From positions 1 through 12,406 of the forward strand of contig CAZNDN010000120.1 of the NCBI GenBank assembly GCA_964571815.1: a stretch of DNA of 12,406 nt, read 5' to 3'. The position numbers and the translations under genes are program-made. The notes beneath the pieces were generated by a model. The model searched no databases. It worked only from the letters and a program-made list of their open reading frames with translations, and had not been told where the DNA came from. Positions 1 to 5,481 of this stretch are shown here, piece by piece (position 1 is the stretch's first letter; each line of letters opens with the position of its first letter). The DNA comes from CAZNDN01 sp964571815 (lineage in GTDB: Bacteria > Fibrobacterota > Chitinivibrionia > Chitinivibrionales > WJKA01).

Positions 1-1196
1 GATTTAGTAATATACATTGCGATTTGCCGGCAGAGCGCTACTTCCTTTCTTCTATTTTTCTCACGGATATTGTTAACCGGTACTTTGTAATAGTCGGCGA
101 CTTTCTGGATAATCTGGTCAACTGATACGGCGGATTTTCCACGTTGAAAGCTTTTGTGAAGTACATCGTCGACCAACTCCATGGTGATATCTGACTTTGT
201 GATAGAGGCGTAGGCGAGGAGGCGGATTACGACCCCTTCCAGTTCCCTGATATTTGAGGAAACGTTTTCGGCGATATGGTAGAGGAAGTTCTCGGGGATA
301 TTGAGATTGTCTTCCTCTGCCTTTTTTTTAAGGATGGCAACACGTGTTTCGAGGTCGGGAGGCTGAATATCAACGCAGAGACCCCATTGGAAGCGGGAAA
401 CGAGTCGATCCTGAAGGCCCTTGAGAGCCGATGGAGCCACATCGCAGGTGAGAACGATTTGTTTTCCATTTTGATAGAGAGTGTTAAAAATATGGAAGAA
501 CTCTTCCTGGGTTGACTCCTTTCCGCAGAAGAACTGAACATCATCAACGAGGAGAAGATCTCGGGAACGGTGCTTTGCGGTGAATGTTTTCGTGACGTTG
601 TTTTTGATTGCGTCGATGAATTCAAGATAAAACTCCTCCGACGTTACGTAGGAGAAGGTCAGAGGTGGTTGAATGGGAGCGATAAAATTTCCGATGGCAT
701 GGAGGAGATGGGTTTTTCCAAGGCCGACGCCTCCGTAGATGAGGAGAGGGTTGAATCGGGTCTTGCCGGGGGCTTCGGCAACGGCCATCGCTGCGCTTCG
801 AGCGAATTCATTCCCCGACCCAACGACAAAGGAGTCAAAAGTGAACCGGGAGTTGAAGCGGGAACGGGGGGTGGGTAGGGGGGAAGCGGGTGAAGTGGAG
901 GGAGGAGTTTCCTCTTGTGAAGCAAATGTGGTAGTTTTGGAAGACGGCTGAGGCGTTTGAGGGGTGAAGGTTACTGCTTTGATATTTGTGTCGACGAGGC
1001 GCGCTGCGCCGAGGATGGTGTGACGGTGGTTCTGATCGAGGAAGTCGCAGGTAAATTGATTGGGTGCGTGGAGATGGAGTACACTATTGTCTTGGAGTGC
1101 GGAGAAAGTCAGCGGACGGATCCATGTTTCGAAGAACTTTGGATCCACGCCAGCGGAAATCTGATCGAGAATTCGATGCCAGAGTTGATGATGCAC
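1..1196 (-). CDS. dnaA: Chromosomal replication initiator protein DnaA (3' end beyond window)
   Basis: DnaA is the AAA+ ATPase that binds DnaA boxes and opens the origin. Read on the minus strand, 398 codons are open without a frameshift. Domain I (about residues 1-80) begins HHQLWHRILDQI. It is followed by a Pro/Ser/Thr-rich linker (about 95-125). The AAA+ core has Walker A GGVGLGKT (155-162), Walker B LLLVDD (214-219), the arginine-finger stretch SRFQWGL, and sensor II NIRELEG (313-319). Domain IV has started (VSVDQIIQKVADYY), but the DnaA-box-binding signature lies off the window, so the truncation is an edge effect. The start is GTG at 1194-1196: there is no in-frame ATG back to a stop near 1370, and the protein begins where the family does. 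A GGAAG (complement 1210-1214) lies 13 nt upstream, a long spacing. A TTG at 1224-1226 is a less likely start. The gene diverges from rpmH. Confidence 0.97.
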   Translation of the reverse strand, partial: MHHQLWHRILDQISAGVDPKFFETWIRPLTFSALQDNSVLHLHAPNQFTCDFLDQNHRHTILGAARLVDTNIKAVTFTPQTPQPSSKTTTFASQEETPPSTSPASPLPTPRSRFNSRFTFDSFVVGSGNEFARSAAMAVAEAPGKTRFNPLLIYGGVGLGKTHLLHAIGNFIAPIQPPLTFSYVTSEEFYLEFIDAIKNNVTKTFTAKHRSRDLLLVDDVQFFCGKESTQEEFFHIFNTLYQNGKQIVLTCDVAPSALKGLQDRLVSRFQWGLCVDIQPPDLETRVAILKKKAEEDNLNIPENFLYHIAENVSSNIRELEGVVIRLLAYASITKSDITMELVDDVLHKSFQRGKSAVSVDQIIQKVADYYKVPVNNIREKNRRKEVALCRQIAMYITK

Positions 1197-1294
1197 AGTA
1201 TGAAAATTACTTCCGGGAACGGACAAAGCAAAAGTGGTTGAAGGAGGAGAGGCTGGAAAGGGGACCGCGGAGGAGGGGATTGGTGCGTGCGGGA

Positions 1295-1321
1295 TTGACA
1301 GTGGATAGCGAAGAATAGCAT
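1295..1321 (+). promoter_or_regulatory. Possible promoter for the rpmH operon
   Basis: A perfect sigma70-type -35 element, TTGACA, lies at 1295-1300. The best -10 is TAGCAT at 1316-1321 (4 of 6 matches, 15-bp spacer, shorter than ideal), followed by a T-run. It lies about 30 nt before the rpmH start and is the only good -35 match in the divergent dnaA-rpmH gap. On the opposite strand, a TGC preceding TATTCT could serve dnaA as an extended -10, but it has no matching -35. The -35 is seen directly; promoter function is inferred. Confidence 0.4.
1300..1308 (-). promoter_or_regulatory. Weak DnaA-box-like 9-mer
   Basis: The plus strand reads AGTGGATAG, so the minus strand reads CTATCCACT, 7 of 9 matches to TTATCCACA with the inner TATCCAC intact. 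It overlaps the end of the -35 and the spacer of the putative rpmH promoter, between dnaA and rpmH, where DnaA autoregulation or an origin would be plausible. A single degenerate box is weak evidence. Confidence 0.25.
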
Positions 1322-1350
1322 TTTTTAAGATTTGCCGAAGGAGCGTAACA

Positions 1351-1497
1351 ATGAAGAGAACATTTCAGCCCTCGAAGCGGAAGCGTGCCAACAAGCACGG
1401 TTTCAGAGCAAGAATGTCCAGTGCGGCGGGCCGACAGGTGCTTGCCGGGCGGAGAGGGAAAGGGCGGAAGCGGTTGACGGTATCCGACGAGAAGTAG
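1351..1497 (+). CDS. rpmH: 50S ribosomal protein L34
   Basis: L34 is a small basic protein of the large ribosomal subunit that binds 23S rRNA. The 48-residue product starts MKRTFQPSKRKRANKHGFRARM and carries the family's GRQVLAGRRGKGRKRLTVS block, so both halves of the L34 signature are present and the length is typical (44-50). An AAGGAG Shine-Dalgarno (1338-1343) sits 7 nt before the ATG, which fixes the start. It is the first gene of the rightward run and is followed 7 nt later by rnpA, the usual bacterial order. The protein has a few extra charged residues at its C-terminus (SDEK). Confidence 0.97.
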   Translation: MKRTFQPSKRKRANKHGFRARMSSAAGRQVLAGRRGKGRKRLTVSDEK

Positions 1498-1504
1498 CGG
1501 CGGG

Positions 1505-1843
1505 ATGGGGAGTCAGTGCTCCCGACGGCGATCGCTTCGGAAGGAGCGGCAGGTCCGTGAGGTACTTCAGTGCGGAGCTGTCTGGAAGGACCGAAGAGTG
1601 GTCGTGTTCTCCAGGGAAAACCACGGAGCATTCGACCGATTGGGGGTAGTGGTCTCGAGGCGGCATGGCAATGCCGTAGTTCGAAACCGGCTCAAGCGTC
1701 GTATTCGAGAAGGATTTCGGAGAGAAATCCGCGGAAAACCTCCGTTCTGTGACGTTGTTATAAAGCCGCGGTACGGGGCGGATTGTACGTCTCGGGCTGT
1801 GCGGGAAAGCATACGTCAATGGAGAAGGGGCTCGGGAAAGTAA
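1505..1843 (+). CDS. rnpA: Ribonuclease P protein component
   Basis: This is the protein subunit of RNase P, which with the RNA subunit RnpB trims 5' leaders from precursor tRNAs. The 112-residue product is strongly basic and has the family's RNR signature region, GNAVVRNRLKRRIREGFR (about 55-72), after a beta strand reading RLGVVVSRR. Length fits the family. The ATG is the only common start codon between an in-frame stop at 1475-1477 and the conserved region. The Shine-Dalgarno is poor (GGCGGG just upstream), and translation may be helped by coupling to rpmH, which ends 7 nt before. The 3' end overlaps the yidD start by 25 nt. The N-terminal segment lacks the Phe that is common in the leader-binding helix, but the family is divergent there. 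Confidence 0.95.
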   Translation: MGSQCSRRRSLRKERQVREVLQCGAVWKDRRVVVFSRENHGAFDRLGVVVSRRHGNAVVRNRLKRRIREGFRREIRGKPPFCDVVIKPRYGADCTSRAVRESIRQWRRGSGK

Positions 1844-2058
1844 CCCGGGGATTGTTGAGGGCGCTCTACGGAGGTATTCGACACGGCTTGGGTATACCTC
1901 CAGGGACGTGTCGATTCACACCATCGTGTAGTTCCTACGCAAGAGAAGTGTTTAGCAGAAATGGTTTTTTTTCAGCACTCAGCATGACGCTGTGGCGAGT
2001 GATAAGATGTAATCCGTTGTGCCGGGGCGGCTGGGATCCGCCAAGAGAGGAAAGGTAG
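1819..2058 (+). CDS. yidD: Membrane protein insertion efficiency factor YidD
   Basis: YidD is a small membrane-associated protein that assists insertion of membrane proteins, encoded between rnpA and yidC in most bacteria. With the start at 1819 the product is 79 residues and shows the family core: CRFTPSCSSYA (31-41), then LWRVIRCNPLCRGGWDP near the C-terminus. An upstream ATG at 1783 would add 12 residues that the family does not have. The start at 1819 has GGGAAAG (1803-1809) 9 nt upstream and gives a normal length, so I prefer it. The start lies inside the end of rnpA (25-nt overlap), a common arrangement that suggests translational coupling. The stop is 6 nt before the yidC start. Confidence 0.93.
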   Translation: MEKGLGKVTRGLLRALYGGIRHGLGIPPGTCRFTPSCSSYAREVFSRNGFFSALSMTLWRVIRCNPLCRGGWDPPREER

Positions 2059-2060
2059 GA
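2047..2060 (+). promoter_or_regulatory. Ribosome binding site supporting a TTG start for yidC
   Basis: The purine stretch over the yidD stop (GAGGAAAGG, 2047-2055) lies 9 nt before the TTG at 2065. A second AGGA (2057-2060) is only 4 nt from it. The first in-frame ATG (2077) would cut the first transmembrane segment and has AGGA only 3 nt before it, so TTG is the better start. Confidence 0.55.
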
Positions 2061-2064
2061 TATC

Positions 2065-4023
2065 TTGAACAGGAATATGTTGTTGGCCTTTGTGTTGATA
2101 CTGCTTAGTATTTCGTTTTTCAATAGTAAGTTCTATTACCACAAAATACTACGGAAGCCGCATCCGGCCGAACTGGTAGAAAAGGAAAGCGGGCAATCGG
2201 ATGAGGCGGGGGAGAAGCGGAAGGGGAGCGATGCGGTGGACGAAGGTTCCACGTGGGAGAAACAGAGAGGGAAAGCGGGAGAGGAGGCTGATTCGGGCGG
2301 GGAGCATGCACGAGGCGTGGTGAGGGCGGAGGAGGTGGGCGAGAGCAAGGAAGTATCTGCGGTGGCGGAAGAGGAGCGGAGTGTGGAACGGATGTCTGCC
2401 GATGAAGATACCGTGGGGACGGTTGTTGATGGTGGAGCGGTAGACACCTCCGATACTATGTGGATAGAGACGGAAAAACTGATATGCGGGATTAGCGAGC
2501 AGGGCGGCAGACTGGTGTCGGTGAAAACGAAGGAATTTAGATATAGGGAAGGGGAGAGACCGGAGGAGGAAAAGGGGGCCGGCGAGGGAGACTACATTGA
2601 ATTGGTTCCTGAGAATGGAAGGGGCGGGTTAAATCTTTCGGTTGGTGGAGAAGATTTTGACGGCCTGCATTTCGAGACAGTGGGGAGCGACGAGAAAAGG
2701 GTGTTAGGGGAGAAGGATTCGCTCGCCGTTGCTTTTGTGTGTGAGGGGGACGGGGGGTTGGGAGTGGTTAAGAAGGTGTTTGAGTTCGCCGGAGACGGAT
2801 ACCGGGTAGGCATGAGAGTGGAATCTCCGGGATTGAGCGGGAAGGCTGTGATGGTGGGATGGAAATGCGGCATAACGGGGAGTGAAGATGAGGCGAGTGG
2901 CGGACGTAAAATGCCTCAGGACCAGCGCAAGGTTCACGTGTACGATGGAAAGGATGTGCGGCATGTGCAAAGAAAGAAACCCGGGCAGGAGGAGATGCCG
3001 TCGGGGCTGTATAAGTGGATGGGGGTTACATCGAAGTATTTCCTGGCGGCGCTTGTGCATGAACGAGTGCGGGACACAGAGATTGAAATAGAGGGTTTTG
3101 AAGCAGCGGCGGCGAATGAAGAGAAAAAGAAGGGAAGTGATATCAACTACGGGTTTGTTTCAACACGTTTCGCGGAAGGGAACAGCGAACGCTACTGGGT
3201 ATATGTGGGGCCGGGAAAACTCACGGAATTGCGGCAGTTTGATATCAAGCTTGAGAAGGTTCTTTTCGGGGGATGGAGATGGTTTGTTCGAGCGGATATA
3301 TGGTTTCCGGCGTTGTGTGAACTTGTCTTGTGGCTGCTGGTGTCTCTTCATGGGGTGGTGCGGGACTACGGGGTAGTTATTCTACTCTTGACGCTTCTTT
3401 CAAAGGTGGTAACGTTTCCGCTGACGCAGAGTAGTCAAAAGTCAATGAAGAGAATGGGTGAGTTGAAGCCGAAAATCGACGCGATCCGGCAACGATACAA
3501 GAGTAACCCGCGGAAGATGCAGGAAGAGACCATGGCGTTGTACCGGAGCGAAGGGATTAATCCGCTGAATCCGGGCTGTCTTCCGATGGTGTTGCAGATG
3601 CCGGTTTTCATCTCTCTTTTTGTGGTGTTGCGTAAGGCGATCGAACTGCGGGGAGCCCCAACGGTGCTGATACCCTGGGTGAGCGATTTGTCGCGGCCGG
3701 AAGCGCTTCCGGTTATCACACCGCTGTTTCAGAGTTTGCTGAGTAGTGTTGGTTTGGAGGGAGGAATACCGATGTACGGTAATACGGTGGGCTTGTTACC
3801 GATTGTGATGGCGGTACTGACATATCTACAGAACAAGATGACGATCAAAGACCCGAACCAGAAGGCGATGATCTATTTCATGCCGGTTTTCCTCCTGATA
3901 CTTTTCAACAGTTTTCCATCGGGACTGGTACTCTACTGGACATTTTCAAATGCCTTGGGCATTCTCCAACAGTACCTCATCAATCGCGGGACCACGGCAA
4001 AATCTCAGCAGGCCGCGGCGTGA
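2065..4023 (+). CDS. yidC: Membrane protein insertase YidC (long, periplasmic-domain form)
   Basis: YidC/Oxa1 insertase places proteins in the inner membrane, alone or with SecYEG. The 652-residue product starts with a hydrophobic anchor (5-19). A low-complexity, charged stretch follows (about 31-130; 25 of residues 31-120 are Asp or Glu), then a beta-rich periplasmic domain (about 131-400) as in Gram-negative YidC. The insertase core follows: a first core helix ending VILLLTLLSK, the cytoplasmic loop FPLTQSSQKSMKRMGELKPK with ALYRSEGINPLNPGCLPM, and later helices LLPIVMAVLTYL and FMPVFLLILFNSFPSGLVLYW. The groove residue that is Arg366 in E. coli aligns with Lys447, which keeps the positive charge. 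The start is TTG. The gene begins 6 nt after yidD and ends 41 nt before mnmE. The plus strand is very G-rich here, which probably contributes to the Gly/Glu/Arg/Val-rich composition. Confidence 0.96.
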   Translation: MNRNMLLAFVLILLSISFFNSKFYYHKILRKPHPAELVEKESGQSDEAGEKRKGSDAVDEGSTWEKQRGKAGEEADSGGEHARGVVRAEEVGESKEVSAVAEEERSVERMSADEDTVGTVVDGGAVDTSDTMWIETEKLICGISEQGGRLVSVKTKEFRYREGERPEEEKGAGEGDYIELVPENGRGGLNLSVGGEDFDGLHFETVGSDEKRVLGEKDSLAVAFVCEGDGGLGVVKKVFEFAGDGYRVGMRVESPGLSGKAVMVGWKCGITGSEDEASGGRKMPQDQRKVHVYDGKDVRHVQRKKPGQEEMPSGLYKWMGVTSKYFLAALVHERVRDTEIEIEGFEAAAANEEKKKGSDINYGFVSTRFAEGNSERYWVYVGPGKLTELRQFDIKLEKVLFGGWRWFVRADIWFPALCELVLWLLVSLHGVVRDYGVVILLLTLLSKVVTFPLTQSSQKSMKRMGELKPKIDAIRQRYKSNPRKMQEETMALYRSEGINPLNPGCLPMVLQMPVFISLFVVLRKAIELRGAPTVLIPWVSDLSRPEALPVITPLFQSLLSSVGLEGGIPMYGNTVGLLPIVMAVLTYLQNKMTIKDPNQKAMIYFMPVFLLILFNSFPSGLVLYWTFSNALGILQQYLINRGTTAKSQQAAA

Positions 4024-4064
4024 CGGCACGGTAAGGGAAGGACAGTACGGCTCGGAGGGGAGCA

Positions 4065-5447
4065 ATGAGTGAAGGTGATATCATTGCGGCTTTGGCGACG
4101 GCCCCGGGCAGGGCGGCGCTTGCGGTGGTGAGAGTATCGGGTCCGGGCTCAATTGAACTGGTTGGTGGATGCTTACGGGAAACGGACCGGTTTTTTCGGG
4201 CGCCGGAGCGGCATGTTGGGTTGTATCGGGCGCTCGGGGCGGGGCGGGAGAGGATTGTGGACGAGGTTACCGCGGTGAAGATGCCGGGACCGCGCTCGTA
4301 TACGGGAGAGGACATGGTTGAGGTAACGTGTCACGGGGGAGATGTTGTTGTCAAGGAGATATTGGGGGCGCTGTGGAGGGCCGGCGCGCGACCGGCCGGA
4401 AGAGGCGAATTCACGAGGAGGGCCCTGCTGTCGGGCAAAATCAATGTAGTTCGTGCGGAAGCGACGCGGGCGATAATAGAGAGCAGGACAGCGGCCGGGC
4501 TACGGAGTGCGGTGGGGAACTACATGGGAGGGTACGGTCCGCTGTTGGGAAGATGGAAGTCGGAGCTTGAGGATATCCTTGCGGGGGTTGAGGCGCTGAT
4601 AGAGTTTCCGGATGAGGATGACCTGCGGGAGGACGCAGGTGGGAAGGGGATTAGAGAACGGCTGGCGGGAATCGAGAGAGAGTTGAGGGAGCAATTGGGC
4701 AGAGCGCGGGCGATGCGGCGTGCTGTTGAGGGGATTGTGGTGCCGATTGTGGGTGCAAAGAACGCCGGGAAAAGTACATTGTTCAACCTGCTGCTGGACG
4801 AAGACCGGGCGATTGTACATAGCGATGCTGGAACCACACGGGATGCGGTTGGGGAGAGGGTAAATCTGGAAGGGATGGAGATAACACTGGTGGATACGGC
4901 CGGGCTGGGAACACCGGGGGAAGAGATTGAGGGGATGGGAATACGGAGGGCGTGGGCGCACGGGACGGAGGCTGAGATCGTTTTGTGGGTTTCGGCGGCC
5001 GGCAGGAGCATAACTGAGGAGGAAAGAGAACTGGCGCGGAAGCGGGCAGGGAGGGAAACGATTGGCGTGATCAGCAAGACGGACCAGGGATCGCCGGGCG
5101 AGAAGAAGAAGTTTTTCAGGGAGGTTGGCATACGGACAATTGAGGGATGCATGGTGGAGGAAGCGGGGCGAAGGAGCATCCGGGAAGAGGTGTCTCGGGG
5201 CCTGACCCAGAAGTGTTCGGCGTATGAGTGCGAGGCGGGAATTATACAGGGGGAGCGTCAGGAGGCTCTTGCGGAGGCATTGCTGGACGAGTTGAGGGTG
5301 TTGGAAGGTGGAGGAAGGGGTGTTGGTGAGGAGGTCGCGGCGGAGAGGCTGAGAAAGGCATTGAGGGTTCTGGGAGAGCTTTCCGGAGATGTGACCACGG
5401 AGGAGATTCTGGACAGGGTTTTTGAGAGGTTCTGTATTGGAAAGTGA
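4065..5447 (+). CDS. mnmE: tRNA modification GTPase MnmE (TrmE)
   Basis: MnmE works with MnmG to add (carboxymethyl)aminomethyl groups to U34 of certain tRNAs, using folate and GTP. The 460-residue product matches the family length. It has the N-terminal folate-binding domain (DIIAALATAPGRAALAVVRVSG, then PRSYTGEDMVEVTCHGG), a helical domain, and an inserted GTPase domain. GTPase motifs are G1 GAKNAGKS (230-237), G2 GTTRD (256-260), G3 DTAG (277-280) and G4 SKTD (337-340). The C-terminal FCIGK carries the conserved catalytic Cys (457). Two positions differ from the usual motifs: Lys232 replaces Pro in GxPNxGKS, and Ser337 replaces Asn in NKxD. GGAGG (4054-4058) lies 6 nt before the ATG. A parS site follows the stop by 4 nt and mnmG, the partner enzyme's gene, comes next. 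Confidence 0.97.
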   Translation: MSEGDIIAALATAPGRAALAVVRVSGPGSIELVGGCLRETDRFFRAPERHVGLYRALGAGRERIVDEVTAVKMPGPRSYTGEDMVEVTCHGGDVVVKEILGALWRAGARPAGRGEFTRRALLSGKINVVRAEATRAIIESRTAAGLRSAVGNYMGGYGPLLGRWKSELEDILAGVEALIEFPDEDDLREDAGGKGIRERLAGIERELREQLGRARAMRRAVEGIVVPIVGAKNAGKSTLFNLLLDEDRAIVHSDAGTTRDAVGERVNLEGMEITLVDTAGLGTPGEEIEGMGIRRAWAHGTEAEIVLWVSAAGRSITEEERELARKRAGRETIGVISKTDQGSPGEKKKFFREVGIRTIEGCMVEEAGRRSIREEVSRGLTQKCSAYECEAGIIQGERQEALAEALLDELRVLEGGGRGVGEEVAAERLRKALRVLGELSGDVTTEEILDRVFERFCIGK

Positions 5448-5451
5448 CGGA

Positions 5452-5467
5452 TGTTTCACGTGAAACA
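5452..5467. promoter_or_regulatory. parS centromere site 1 (perfect palindrome)
   Basis: The sequence TGTTTCACGTGAAACA is a perfect 16-bp palindrome identical to the bacterial parS consensus bound by ParB. It fills the gap between the mnmE stop and the mnmG start (14 nt before the ATG). parA and parB are 2.7 kb downstream, which supports it as a working site. Confidence 0.93.
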
Positions 5468-5481
5468 CCGGGTGTAAAGCG

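Noticed and set aside
1783..1818. Upstream ATG that would lengthen YidD by 12 residues
   Set aside because: The extension falls inside rnpA and before the family's normal N-terminus; the start at 1819 has a suitable ribosome binding site.
2136..2873. Minus-strand open frames opposite the first half of yidC
   Set aside because: They arise from the low-complexity purine-rich strand and encode Ser/Pro-rich runs without motifs.
4500..5468. Minus-strand open frame of 322 codons starting MFHVKH opposite mnmE
   Set aside because: It is antisense to a clear mnmE, its start is simply the parS palindrome read as codons, and its His/Pro/Ser/Leu-rich product reflects the G-rich plus strand.
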